From assembly GCF_016808095.1 (NCBI RefSeq), contig NC_068970.1, positions 49,883,630 to 49,947,629 of the forward strand: 64,000 bases of DNA. The letters run 5' to 3'. Positions within the stretch are counted from its first letter, which is position 1. Each line of letters opens with the position of its first letter. The stretch is from Vigna angularis. Its lineage: Eukaryota > Streptophyta > Magnoliopsida > Fabales > Fabaceae. The position numbers and the translations under genes were made by a program. The notes under the pieces were generated by a model, which saw only the letters and a list, made by a program, of their open reading frames with translations, did no database searches and was not told the origin of the DNA. Shown here piece by piece: positions 23,450-34,783 of this stretch.

Positions 23450-24210
23450 AAGCTGATACTCAGACTTCGTCAAAGTCACTGTTTTGGAATGTATTTCCTT
23501 CCACCTCATTGTCAAGTTTCTGCAACACAGTGAATTTTGTCATTGAAGACAATAATCCAAGTTAATGTATAAGTATGTCAAACCTATGCAAAAGAAACAA
23601 AAGCAACAAATCATATACCATAAAAAACCAATTCTTCCATTATTTTTTTCATCAGTCAAAGAGAATGGCTGGTGCAAATTAGGTTCTTTACTGACAAGTA
23701 ACAATTAAGTTGCTTAGGAATTAAAGGAAACGTAGCTAGAATTATGCATTACACAAATGTGACGGGAATAAGTTCTATCACTTGAAATAATGGCAGCAGA
23801 CAAGACCTTACTAGTATTGCTTGACTTAGCTTTTTTCCTAGTTTTTCTTCTACTTAAAAAAATGGTGAAAAACTCTTCCGAATTAGGGAGCTGATGATAA
23901 AAGAAAGGCAGGGATAAAGTGGGTTTTAGACAAGAAAAGGAAAACTGACTGAAGTAGTTTTTAGAAATAAGTTGCACATTCTAGCCTCCTTTTTTCTCTC
24001 ATTTAAAAATAATTGAAGCAATGTTGTATGGAGAAACAAAGCTGCAAAACGACTTTTACTTTGTTTTTAGAACTCTAATATTTTGAAAAAAAAAAGTGAA
24101 CCAAACAGTTTACAATTACCACTTGGAGTACTTCATTGACTGACCATCCACCATCCATTCTTTGGGCATCCATGCGACTGTTAAAAAATTCTAACACCTG
24201 CAAATATAAA
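23450..24210 (-). pseudogene. Unidentified captured exons in the CACTA element
   Basis: On the - strand about 24205-24118 encodes [18 protein letters not shown] followed by SVNEVLQVV. About 23522-23460, after a CAG acceptor, encodes KLDNEVEGNTFQNSDFDEV and then a stop. They look like the last exons of a gene (acceptor signals, codon-like composition), but I do not recognise the family. Confidence 0.35.
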
Positions 24211-25307
24211 ATAGACCACATTACTTGAACACTCTTGAGACATGACGTATTATACAAAGACAATATTCACAAATGTAACTAAAGACTATGAAATGTGCTC
24301 CTTTAAAGTTGCAAGATTTTAAAGGGAAAATGCATAATTTTATAGACTAAGAAGGAAATGCATGTTATAGACTAAAGACAAATACAATATTATATAAAGT
24401 TATTGCTATTAGTTTCAACTTTCAACAAATGTAAAGAATTTATAATATATAATTATGCTTAAAACAAATAATTAAAACATAAAATTTTTTATTAAAAGAC
24501 TATAAATAGAGTTCAAAACAAACCGGCCCTTGTACAATATATACAATATAGAGTTGAGTATTAACTAAACTCTAATTTACACCTAAAAGTAAAAATATTT
24601 CCTAAAACATTTGAAAAAGGAAAGAAGAAGAGGACTTTACAGTGTGAAGTCAATCTTCCATTACGCTGTCGTGGCCATCAATGTTGCATTTAATTATTAG
24701 CAAGGATTACCTCAAATATCCAAGTCAATTATTATAAATAAGATAGAATTCAATTCTATCAAAGAATGTGGTTAGACTATGGAACCTGACATTATGATAG
24801 TGTAAGGGTCAAACAGAACAGTAGCTAACATATATGTATTTCGTCATTAAGAATGAAGGATTTCAAGGAGTAAGCAGCATCACTAACATGTCAAACTATA
24901 TCTATGAGTAATATTTGTTCACTCACAGAGTTTTGTGACCAGGTTTTATTTATAAACTTTATCAATCACATGTCAAAAATCCATCAGTTTTTAATGAAAT
25001 ATTAAAAGAAAAAGTTGTATCAGATGAGAGAAACTTCTAAGTTTTAGGTGCTGCTTTATATTTTTACTTTAAACTAATTTAGTTCTTGAAACATAATTTA
25101 GTTCTTTAAACTAATTTAGTTCTTGAAACATAATTTCATAAAATGGACGATATATAATTTTAATTACTAAGAAAAAATCCTATTCAATTCACATTCCACA
25201 ATCCATACCAGTAGTAGTTTAATAGTTTTATTCAATCAATTTGATTCATCTCATATAGATGAAGAAAATTATAAAATTAAAACGAGAAGGAAACTCACAC
25301 ATACAAA

Positions 25308-25630
25308 TCCTTTACTGCAAAAGGAACTTGCTCTGTAAGCAGAAGAGAAATTATAGCTAGGTAGAAAGCAGAGGATTGTCTACCACCAGTGTGTATTCTT
25401 TTATCTGAGAACTGGACTTTGAAACTATGAAGAAAGAAAGTAGATGTCTGCAAACGAAAAATATAGATGTATAAGGAAGATGAATATGACTTGAAGATTT
25501 CTACTTAGAATGTAAAGTTGGTCATTCATAGAATATATCTTATCATGTATCAAAAGACTAGCAAACTTACAAGAATAACAACTAATTTGGCATCAGGGCT
25601 CCACACGGCCTTCATGTTTTCTCCTTCACT
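25308..25630 (-). pseudogene. Captured exons of a RIC1-like protein
   Basis: Exon 25630-25571 (after TTGCAG, before GTAAGT) encodes EGENMKAVWSPDAKLVVIL. Exon 25447 to about 25308 (after TTTGCAG) encodes FFLHSFKVQFSDKRIH, then FYLAIISLLLTEQVPFAVKD. These match my memory of the N-terminal WD40 region of plant RIC1, the Ric1-Rgp1 complex subunit that acts as exchange factor for Rab6-type GTPases at the Golgi. Exon-intron structure is kept, so genomic DNA was captured. Only about 65 residues are present. Confidence 0.7.
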
Positions 25631-25892
25631 CTGCAATGAATGAAAAGACTAGAAAACTATTTTACACTGTCAGTGCATTATCATTAACTAATGTTTTAAT
25701 TCACTATCATGTAGCTTTAGTTAACGAGTTCATAATTAATTTACTAGAATAACAAAAACATGAAAATGAACAAATGTTTTGCCTCATTCTCAAAATTTAA
25801 AAAAATGCAAATTAATAAAAGAGACAAGGCCATAGAACATTCCATTATACTTTAATATGAACAGAATGTTAGAAATGACCAAGAATTGAACT

Positions 25893-25975
25893 ACCAGGGT
25901 GGTCAAAGTTGTAATCTTGTACTTGTGTAAGTTCCTCCTCAGACAAGCTATTGTAAAAGGAATCATGTCATTACT
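25893..25975 (-). pseudogene. Captured exon of a uridine kinase-like gene
   Basis: The - strand frame reads DSFYNSLSEEELTQVQDYNF-DHP. This is the segment of uridine/cytidine kinases around the conserved D-S-F-Y and Y-N-F-D-H-P motifs that contact nucleoside. In plants it is usually part of bifunctional uridine kinase/uracil phosphoribosyltransferase-like proteins of nucleotide salvage. The frame has stops just upstream, consistent with intron or decay. Confidence 0.65.
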
Positions 25976-26097
25976 ATTTATCAGATCCTACCTTTGTGCA
26001 TTGGGATCCAACCTTCAAAATAAAAACAACAGATGAAGTTAATTATATGTGCATAGCGATAGCCATAGTTTTCTTAAAAATCACGATGCATCTTGGA

Positions 26098-26178
26098 TTT
26101 GGATACCTTGAGTGCTAGATAATAAGCCCCATCACTTGTTTTAACATCCCTCATAAAAACTTCAACAACATTAACCTA
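26098..26178 (-). pseudogene. Unidentified captured exon in the CACTA element
   Basis: Encodes VNVVEVFMRDVKTSDGAYYLALK before a donor-like GTATCC. A short continuation VGSQCTK precedes GTAGG near 25990. I do not recognise the source gene. Confidence 0.3.
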
Positions 26179-26323
26179 TAGAGGTTAAGAATAAAACTTC
26201 AACGAAGCCTGTGTTTCTTTTCACCTTGAACATTTCTTCTTCTGCAGAATAAACTCCAAACAAAGCCGTGGTTAATGCAGTTTGCTAAACCAACGAAGAT
26301 AATCCTAGTGTTTTGATACTTAC

Positions 26324-26815
26324 CTCCCTTAGCAAGGCATCATCAAGCTCCTGCTTATCATCAAGAGTTATGTCTTTGGCATAAAATTTAGACAGAATTC
26401 CTTATCCTACAATGCAGATCAAAACCAGAAAGCTCAATTTTGGTGTCCTGAACCAACTTAAACAAAGGAAGTATAAAATTGAATAATGAAGCTGAAAAAC
26501 ATTATACTTTTGTAACAAACCTTGCGTGCTTTTGATGCAAAGATCTATGAATTGATTGAGTAGGATGAGTAGTAAGAACCAGATCAACAGTCTGGTTTTT
26601 CAGTGCATCAAAAACTTCCTAAGGAGACTTCTTCAAGCCAAATACAAGTTTCTTGAGAGTTTCTTCAATGTTTGATTCTGTAGTTGCATTGTTCTCATCT
26701 GCAAAATCTCCTTTCTTCACCTTGTTCCTTCGACGACGAGAAATCTGGACCTCCTCAGCCAATTTGGCCAAGTTAAGCATGTGGGAAAAGGACATGGCAA
26801 CAACAATAGAGTCCC
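26324..26815 (-). pseudogene. Captured exons of phosphoenolpyruvate carboxylase
   Basis: Exon 26815-26521 encodes [37 protein letters not shown], then after an in-frame TAG (expected CAG, Gln) [15 protein letters not shown] and HPTQS. It ends at a donor (GCAAG|GTTTGT). Exon 26406-26324 encodes YAKDITLDDKQELDDALLRE before GTAAGT, with a 2-nt deletion near its start. Both follow the known PEPC gene order and exon limits. PEPC carboxylates PEP to oxaloacetate in the cytosol. Here it is a broken genomic fragment of about 125 codons, lacking the catalytic core. Confidence 0.85.
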
Positions 26816-27179
26816 CTGCATCCAAACAATAGAGTCCCCTGCACACGCATCACAAAGAATCAAACTGAGTAATTAACGGATCCCCATCAACAGTGAACTA
26901 CACAATCCATTGCAGGCCAAAGCATATAATTTTTATGATAAAAAAAAATTAATACACTCATTAATTACAAACGCATTGCGTCATAAACATTAGAAAAGCA
27001 TTCAATTTCTCTATACAGGCAAATAACCAAAGGCGGTTATATCACCATGATGGATCTAAATCTGGCAGAAGAAACAAAACCCATAACAACATATTATTAA
27101 GCAAATGAAGCAAAAGAACACAGTACAAACAATTTTTTCTGCATCTAAGAAACTTCAAAAGGCAAAGGAACTCACTCAC

Positions 27180-27720
27180 CTTTGGTTGCTTCACTAAGGG
27201 CCTTCATAATCAAATGGTATATGTCTCAGTCCTACATACCACTGACAATCTTCTTAAACCGCCAAACACTAGCCTCAATCGATGCTTCCTAACACTCCAA
27301 CCACGGCTTGCGAGACCAACCACAAATGTGTCAAATAAAACAAAAAACGACAAAGATTAGGGTTCGTGATTAACGATTTCATCGATTACTAAGCATTAGG
27401 ATTAGGGTTTACTTACCAGATGAAGATACTCCTTCAGCGTCCAACTACGACACCCGACGAACAAGGAGATTGCTTGGTGAACGCCGAAACACGACGGACA
27501 CTTCGACAGAGAGAGAGGACACAGAAGCAGAGCACGACGGACAGGGACTGTGAAGAGGGCTGGAGAGAGGGACAGGGAGAGTGAAGACGGCTCGAGAGAG
27601 GGACGGCGAGAGCTCCAGGGTTCAAGAGAGAAAGGACTCGAGGGTTCGAGGAGAGACATAGCTCGAGGTTTTCAGAGAGAGTAGCTCGACGGTTCGAGAG
27701 GGATAGCAAAGAGTGAATGA
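27180..27720 (-). promoter_or_regulatory. Possible transcript leader of the CACTA element
   Basis: On the - strand this GC-richer stretch holds repeated CTCTCTCGAACC-like phrases and short Ser/Leu/Pro-rich frames (27402-27659). It sits where the 5' end of an internal transcript reading through the captured exons would begin. Composition differs from the AT-rich interior. Inference only. Confidence 0.3.
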
Positions 27721-28442
27721 TAGGTTTCAGCTTCTAATTAATCAAAAATACATTTTTTTCAAATTATTTTTGAAATCCGTATATAACATACTTTATTCTA
27801 CTTACATACGGTTAATGGAAATTACATTGGGATATATCTTATGAAATTTTCCCGCCGTCACGCGCCTACTTTATGTATGAAATTTATATACGGAAAATTT
27901 GTATATAATATTTGTATGTAATTTTTTTTAAAATCCGTATATAATATCCGTATAAAATATTTAAATTATATACGGATTTATATCCGTATATAATAATCCG
28001 TATATAATTCCAATATTTCTTGTAGTGTAGATAATGGTCGAAAGCACCTTTTGTTCTGTTTTTTATCTCGGCCATCTGCTAGATAATGGTCGAAAGCACC
28101 TTTTCTTTTGTTTTATCCCGGCCATCTGCAAGATAATGGTCGGAAGCAGTTTTCAGTTTTGTTTTATCTCGGCCATCTGCTAGATAATGGTCGAAAGCAC
28201 TTTTCTTTTGTTTTATCCCAGCCATCTGCAAGATAATGGTCGGGAGCACTTTTCTCTTGTTTTATTTTGGCCATCTGCAAGATAATGGTCGAAAGCACTT
28301 TTTCGGTTCCATTTTATCCCGGCCATCTGCAAGATAATGGTCGGACGCACCTTTTGTTTTGTTTTATCTCGGCCATCTGCAAGATAATGGTCGAAAGCAG
28401 TTTTCAGTTTTATTTTGTCTCGACCCTCTGCATGGCAATGGT

Positions 28443-29572
28443 TGTTAGCAAAATGATGAAGATGAAGTTTTGATGATGTCCAAATCAAGTCAAGAACAAT
28501 CAAGAATGATCTTTGTAGATGATGTCCAAATCAAGTCAAGAACAATCAAGAATGATCTTTGTAGACTTGAAATATTTTGTAATAATTGTATGAACATAGG
28601 AAAATTAGTTGTTTCATGTATGTATTCAAAAGTGATGTAAAAATAAATCATAAGCAAAATTCTGTGCAGTGTTAATCGATTAACAAAGGGTGTTAATCGA
28701 TTAACGTTAATCGATTAACAAGGGCTGTTAATCGATTGTTCCAGAGAGCCATGGAGAAGCCCAGCAGTGCAGTGCTAATCGATTAACAGAGGGTGTTAAT
28801 CGATTAGCGTTAATCGATTAACAAGGGCTGTTAATCGATTAACAAGGTGAACGTTTGAAAAACTAGCCGTTTTTAGAGCCGTTGAAGTATCCGTTGGATT
28901 GTTAATCGATTAACCACTGTAGCTAATCGATTAACACAGTCAGAAAGTCTAAAAGCGAAAATGGAGGAGCCTTTGGATGAGTCTATAAATAGACTCTCAT
29001 TTTCTCTCAACCACAATTCTTCCCTTGTGCAAAAATCTCTGAACTCTTGTGAGAACTCTGTGAAATTGCTGAAGCTAAGGAAACTCTTGTCTGCAAAGTC
29101 CTGAAGTGGTACTGCGGTGACAGAGGAATAGCTTGATCATCCTTGGTGTGTCTGAGGAAGTGTCTGGAAGAGAATCATCCTTCGTGAAGCATTCGAAGGA
29201 GGTGATCATCCTTTGTGAAGATTCAAAGGAGGTGTAAGTTCATCTCTTGTGGTTTCAAGAGAGGTGGTAATTTCTAAACTGTTACAAATTGTTTTTCTTT
29301 GTGACTAATATTTGTAATAGTTTTGTGATAGTGAAAAAGGTTTATCTTGTTTGAGATAAGCGACTGGACGTAGGATCTTAGTGATCTGAACCAGGATAAA
29401 ATACCTGTGTAATTTTTCTCTTTCCCTTACTCTTTTATTTACGTTTAATTATCTGCTTAGTAAGAAATTAAGAGAAAAAGATTAAAAAGGGATAATATTT
29501 GAATATAACCAATTCACCCCCCCCCTCTTGGTTTGTTCCCACGCTAACCATTCCGCTGCAGCCGCTCTGACA
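28443..29572 (+). repeat. 5' LTR of the Sirevirus
   Basis: 1130 bp. Starts with two tandem copies of a 'GATGATGTCCAAATCAAGTC' segment, followed by a block of ten GTTAATCGATTAAC palindromes or near copies (28671-28935), TATA-like CTATAAATAGA at 28981-28991 and a C-run near 29517. Confidence 0.95.
28671..28935. repeat. GTTAATCGATTAAC palindrome cluster in the Sirevirus LTR
   Basis: Ten sites, about six of them perfect 14-bp palindromes. The same cluster is at 36464-36728 in the 3' LTR, and four perfect copies lie at 34488-34557 before the third ORF. It sits just upstream of the TATA-like sequence. Conserved LTR palindromes are a reported hallmark of Sireviruses. Confidence 0.9.
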
Positions 29573-29574
29573 AT

Positions 29575-29586
29575 TGGTATCAGAGC
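29575..29586 (+). other. Primer binding site of the Sirevirus
   Basis: TGGTATCAGAGC, 2 nt after the 5' LTR, complementary to the 3' end of plant initiator tRNA-Met. Confidence 0.95.
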
Positions 29587-29606
29587 TTGCTTTGATAGTC
29601 ATTCAA

Positions 29607-31307
29607 ATGGCGGGATCGCATCAAACCTTTGCAGAGGGTGCTTCTATCAATAGACCACCACTATTCACTGGTGAGAATTACGCATTTTGGAAGGTAAGAA
29701 TGCAAATATTTATGGAGTCTATTGATATAGATATTTGGGATGCTGTTGCATCTGGTCCTTTTGTTCCAATTAACAATATGCAGGAACCAAAGCCCCGTGA
29801 TCAATGGACTGCTGAAGATAAGAAAAGATTTGGTAATGATGTAAAAGCTCGTAATATTATTTCATCTGCTTTAACTGTTGATGAGTTTTACAGGATTTCT
29901 ATTTGTAAAACTGCACAAGAAATGTGGGAAGTACTTAGAGTAACCCATGAAGGTACAGATGATGTAAAGAGAGCTAGAAAGAATACCTTAATCCAGGAAT
30001 ACGAAATGTTCAGGATGAAGCAAGGGGAAACAATAGTAGATGTTCAGAAACGCTTCACCAACATCGTAAACCATCTTATTGGACTAGGTAAGTCTTTCGA
30101 TACAGATGAACTTAACATTAAAATCTTGAAGTCTTTAGACAGGTCGTGGCAACCAAAGGTGACTGCAATTTCTGAGTCACAAAATCTCAACACAATGACC
30201 ATGGCGGCATTATTTGGTAAGTTGAGAGAGCATGAACTAGACCTTGGAAGATTAGATGAAGAAGAAGCAAAAACTAAGAAAAAGACTCTAGCATTCAAAT
30301 CTGAGGTAGAAAAGAGCAAAAACAAGATGGAAGATGAAGACTCAGATGAAGATGAAAACTTGAGTTTGTTAATCAAGAGGTTCAACAGGTTCATGAAATC
30401 AAAAGGCAAAGGGAGATTCAGAAATGAAAAGAGAGAAAATCAAGGATCTTCCTCAAACTATAGATGTTATGGTTGCGGAGAAAAAGGACATTTAAAAGCA
30501 GACTGCCCAAATCAAAAGAAGGGTGAAGAAAAGAAAGAAAAGAAATTCTTCAAGAAAAAGAGAGCATACATCGCATGGGACGATGACAACGAATCAATTT
30601 CTGACTCAAGCAGTTCTGATGAAGAAGCAAACATATGTCTAATGGCGGATGACGATGACGCTGGAAGCCAAGTAAGTACATCTAACGATTCAGATAATTC
30701 TAGTCAATATGATAGTGAAACTGAATTGCATGATACTTATGCTGCTTTATTAGTAGAATCCGAAAAATTAGATATAGCTCATAAGAAATTGAAAAAGGAT
30801 TTCAAAGAGTTAAAATTAAATTTTGGAAATATTCTTGAAGAAAATGAAAATTTGAAAATTACTTCTGAAAATTTCTCTAAAATTAATGATAATTTAAAAA
30901 CTGAATTTACAAATTTATCTGAAGAAAACAGAAGTTTGAAAAATAAATTTTTATATCAAGCAGAAGAAATTAGAAATTTAAAAAGTAAAGTTTTATTTTA
31001 TGAAAAAGAAAAATTTATTGCAAATAATGAATGTGAATCATGCATTAAATTCAAATATTTTTCTGAAAACACAACCACTGGAGAATGTAGTAAAAATAAT
31101 GAAAATAAGGTTGTAAAAAATAAGTATGTTCCTAAAATTAAGCATAATCATAGAACCAGTAGAACTTGGGTAGAAAAAGGAACAACTTATAGGAACACAA
31201 ATGTTGCATCATGCTTTTATTGTATGAAAAAGGGTCATACATCTAACAAATGTAAAATTAAGCATTATGGTGTTCCAAGTGGTAGATATGCTTGGGTTGT
31301 AAAATGA
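29607..31307 (+). CDS. gag: Sirevirus Gag
   Basis: 566 residues, start ATG at 29607 (MAGSHQTF) 20 nt after the PBS. The N-terminal half is a UBN2-type Gag domain (GENYAFWKVRMQIFMESID; later RITHEG-like and FGKLREHELDLGRL). A CCHC zinc knuckle follows (CYGCGEKGHLKADCP, near residue 290). Then come an acidic Ser/Asp linker, a long predicted coiled coil (repeated LKxxxxxLxEEN) and a second knuckle-like CFYCMKKGHTSNKC near the end. Gag forms the cytoplasmic virus-like particle and binds the RNA. The frame is intact. Pol begins in a different frame 105 nt on. Confidence 0.92.
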   Translation: MAGSHQTFAEGASINRPPLFTGENYAFWKVRMQIFMESIDIDIWDAVASGPFVPINNMQEPKPRDQWTAEDKKRFGNDVKARNIISSALTVDEFYRISICKTAQEMWEVLRVTHEGTDDVKRARKNTLIQEYEMFRMKQGETIVDVQKRFTNIVNHLIGLGKSFDTDELNIKILKSLDRSWQPKVTAISESQNLNTMTMAALFGKLREHELDLGRLDEEEAKTKKKTLAFKSEVEKSKNKMEDEDSDEDENLSLLIKRFNRFMKSKGKGRFRNEKRENQGSSSNYRCYGCGEKGHLKADCPNQKKGEEKKEKKFFKKKRAYIAWDDDNESISDSSSSDEEANICLMADDDDAGSQVSTSNDSDNSSQYDSETELHDTYAALLVESEKLDIAHKKLKKDFKELKLNFGNILEENENLKITSENFSKINDNLKTEFTNLSEENRSLKNKFLYQAEEIRNLKSKVLFYEKEKFIANNECESCIKFKYFSENTTTGECSKNNENKVVKNKYVPKIKHNHRTSRTWVEKGTTYRNTNVASCFYCMKKGHTSNKCKIKHYGVPSGRYAWVVK

Positions 31308-31411
31308 TTTTAATCTTTTAAATCTAACCCAAAGGACCCATACAAAGTAGTTGGGTACCTAAATAGCTTGTTCTTTTTATGTTGTAGGAATTATCAAAAC
31401 CAAGGAAGTAT

Positions 31412-34400
31412 ATGTGGTGTCTTGATAGTGGATGTTCAAAACACATGACCGGAGATAAAAAGAAATTTACAAGCTTCCGGAAAAAGGAACGAGGCTTTGT
31501 CACCTATGGTGACAACAACAAAGGAAAAATCCTTGGAATAGGAGATATTGGAAGTGAAGATACCTTGATGATCAAAGACGTGCTATATGTGGAAGGATTA
31601 AAGCACAACTTAATTAGCATTAGTCAATTATGCGATAAAGGATTCAAGGTAACCTTCGAACAAAATTCTTGCACTATTTATAAAAATGATTCTTCTGAAA
31701 TTGCTTTGAAAGGAATTAGGCATAACAATATTTATTTGATTGATTTAGAAAATGCATCAAATAGGAATATTTCATGTTTAGTAGTAAAAGAAGAAAATCC
31801 ATGGTTATGGCATAAAAGAGCTGCACATATTCATATGCAACAATTGAATAAACTCATTTCTAAAGACTTAGTAATTGGTTTACCAAAACTAAAATATGTG
31901 AAAAATAAATTGTGTGATGCATGTCAAAAGGGAAAACAAGTGAAATCATCTTTCCATTCGAAAAATGTTGTTTCTAGTTTAAAACCCTTGGAACTTTTGC
32001 ACATGGATTTATTTAGTCCCTCTAGGATAAAAAGTTTTGGAGGAAATTATTATGCTTTAGTCATTGTAGATGATTATTCAAGATACACTTGGACTTTCTT
32101 TCTTACTCTTAAAAGTGAAGCTTTCAAAGAATTTAAAAAGTTTGCAAATTTAGTTCAAAATGAAAAGGACTTGAAAATAAAGGCTATTAGAAGTGACCAT
32201 GGAGGTGAATTTCAAAATGAATCTTTTGAAACTTTTTGTGAATAATATGGCATTTCTCATAATTTTTCTGCACCTAGAACTCCTCAACAAAATGGAGTTG
32301 TAGAAAGAAAGAATAGATCCTTAGAGGAACTTGCTAGAACTATGTTAAATGAATATAGTGTTCCTAAACAATTTTGGGCTGATGCTGTGAGTACTGCATG
32401 TTATGTATTGAATAGAATGCTTATTAGGCCAATTTTGAAATGTACTCCTTATGAACTTTTTAAAGGTAGAAAACCAAATGTTTCACATTTAAGAATTTTT
32501 GGATGCAAATGTTTTGTCTTAAATAATGGAAAACAAAATTTAGGAAAATTTGATTCCAAATCCGATGAAGCTATTTTTCTAGGATATTCTCTAACTAGCA
32601 AAGCTTATAGAGTCTTTAATCGGAAAACACTTGAAATAGAAGAATCTGTACATGTTGTCTTTGATGAAATTGTGGACCTTGAGGCAAAATCTCTTGAGTC
32701 AGATGAATCAGATGCAGGTGAAAATGAAGACTTGCAAAAGACAACAAATGAAGAAAAATTGAATAATCCTCAAGATGATGAAGATCTAAACAAAATATGG
32801 CAACAACCTAAAGGATTATCATTGGACAACATCATTGGCGACATATCAAAAGGGGTAAACACTAGAAGAAATTTAGTAAATTTTTGTATGAATGTAGCTT
32901 TTATGTCGCAGATAGAACCCAAGAACATTAAGGAAGCTCTTCAAGATGAACAATGGTGTATAGCAATGCAAGAAGAACTCAACCAGTTTGAAAGAAATCA
33001 AGTTTGGGAATTGATCCCTAGAGAAGATACTCATCAAGTAATTGGAACAAAATGGGTATTCAGAAACAAACTGGATGAAGATGGAAACATCACCAAGAAT
33101 AAAGCTAGGCTTGTGGCTCAAGGATATAGTCAAGAAGAAGGTATAGATTATGATGAGACATATGCTCCAGTTGCCAGGTTAGAGGCAATACGCCTACTTC
33201 TTGCTTATGCATCTATAATGAAATTTAAATTATTTCAAATGGATGTTAAAAGTGCATTTCTAAATGGTTTTATAAAAGAAGATGTGTATGTTGAACAACC
33301 ACCCGGTTTTGAAGATTTTAAATTTCCAAATCACATCTATAAGTTAAAGAAAGCACTTTATGGTTTAAAACAAGCACCTAGATCTTGGTATGAAAGACTT
33401 AGCAATTTTCTTTTAGAAAATGATTTCAATAGAGGAAAAGTTGATTCCACTTTGTTTATTAAGAGAGTCGGAAAACATATTTTGATTATTCAAGTATATG
33501 TTGATGATATTATTTTTGGATCAACTAACAAATCTCTTTGTGAGGAATTTGCTAAGACTATGCAGGGTGAATTTGAAATGTCTATGATGGGAGAATTAAC
33601 ATTCTTCCTTGGTCTTCAAATTAAGCAAATGAAAGAAGGTACGTTCATTTCTCAAACTAAGTATTGTAGAGAAATTCTTAAGAAATTTGAAATGGACAAA
33701 GCAAAGGAAGCATCTACACCTATGGGAACCTCTTGCTATCTTGACCAAGATGAGTCAGGTAAAGAGGTAAATCAAACTAAATATAGATGTATGATAGGTT
33801 CTTTGCTATATCTCACTGCTAGTAGACCAGATATTATGCAAAGTGTTTGTGTGTGTGCTAGGTATCAATCTAGTCCTAGAGAATCTCACCTTACTGCAGT
33901 TAAAAGAATATTGAAATATCTTAAGGGAACTGCATCCTTTGGTTTATGGTATCCATCTGGAACGGAACCTAGTCTTGTAGGATTTTCCGATGCAGATTAT
34001 GGAGGTTGTAAGATAGATAGAAAAAGCACTAGTGGAACATGTCATCTTCTAGGTAGTTCCTTAGTTTCTTGGCATTCTAAGAAACAAGCCTGTGTAGCCT
34101 TATCTACCACTGAAGCTGAATATATTGCTGCGGGAAATTGTTGTGCACAAATTTTATGGATGAAACAGCAATTAGAAGATTATGACATTCACTTAGATCA
34201 TATACCACTTAAGTGTGATAATACAAGTGCAATAAACCTTACAAAGAATCCCATAATGCACTCTAGAACCAAGCACATTGAGATTAGGCATCACTTTCTT
34301 AGAGATCATGTGCAAAAAGGAGATTGTGAAATAGAATATATTGATACCCAACATCAATTAGCTGATATTTTCACCAAAGCATTGCCTAAAGATAGATTCT

Positions 34401-34441
34401 ATGAGCTTAGAAGAGACTTAGGAATATTAAAAATATCTTAA
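31412..34441 (+). pseudogene. pol: Sirevirus Pol with one in-frame stop
   Basis: One frame of about 1009 codons interrupted by TAA at 32243-32245. Domains in order: protease (LDSGCSKHMTG at the start), GAG-pre-integrase zinc-binding HxxxxH...CxxC (LWHKRAAH, CDACQKGK), integrase core with HMDLF, VDDYSR, RSDHGGEF and, after the stop, [15 protein letters not shown] ([36 protein letters not shown]) and RNase H ([36 protein letters not shown]). Copia order is thus protease-integrase-RT-RNase H. The stop falls between the second Asp and the catalytic Glu of integrase, so integrase, RT and RNase H are not made without readthrough. The same frame continues upstream to WVPK near 31360 but has two TAG codons (31364 and 31385). 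Confidence 0.93.
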
Positions 34442-34487
34442 AATTGGACAAAGGGACAAATTTGCTGATTTTCGGAAATCAGCGTCT

Positions 34488-34557
34488 GTTAATCGATTAA
34501 CACGTCCTGTTAATCGATTAACGTTAATCGATTAACACACCCTGTTAATCGATTAAC
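34488..34557. repeat. Four internal GTTAATCGATTAAC palindromes
   Basis: Perfect copies at 34488-34501, 34509-34522, 34523-34536 and 34544-34557, just after the pol stop and before the third ORF, matching the LTR cluster. Confidence 0.9.
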
Positions 34558-34783
34558 AACGGTAACCTGCAGTAAATTCTGCAGAATCTAGCCGTTATAA
34601 ACGGCTATAAACGGTCATTTTCTTAATTTTGAACGTTAGGGGGGTCATTTTCAGCCTATTTAAACCCATACCATCCCTCATTTTTTACCCATTCACTTTA
34701 CCTATCTCTCTACAACTCAAATTCACTTCTTTTCTTCACTCAAATTCCATTCATTTGCTGTCCAAACCTTCTTTCACACTCTC

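Larger units (their letters stand above)
22661..28027 (-). mobile_element. Non-autonomous CACTA transposon with captured host exons (Pack-CACTA)
   Basis: 5367 bp with ends CACTACAAGAAA...TTTCTTGTAGTG and 3-bp target duplication TAG (22658-22660 and 28028-28030). Subterminal regions (22690-22935 and 27775-28015) are packed with ATCCGTATATAA / TTATATACGGAT units in both orientations, the expected transposase-binding landscape of En/Spm elements. No transposase domain is visible. The interior carries exon fragments from at least three host genes, all on the - strand, in the order leader, PEPC, unknown, uridine kinase, RIC1-like, unknown. A - strand promoter or leader may lie at 27200-27720. Confidence 0.92.

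Noticed and set aside
26619..26846. The PEPC-like frame as a functional gene
   Set aside because: It has an in-frame stop and a 2-nt deletion, covers about 125 codons of a ~970-residue enzyme, and lies inside CACTA ends.
22185..28442. Regular ~50-bp repeats that look superficially like a CRISPR array
   Set aside because: Spacers are similar to each other, there are no cas genes, and the setting is a plant retrotransposon 3' UTR.
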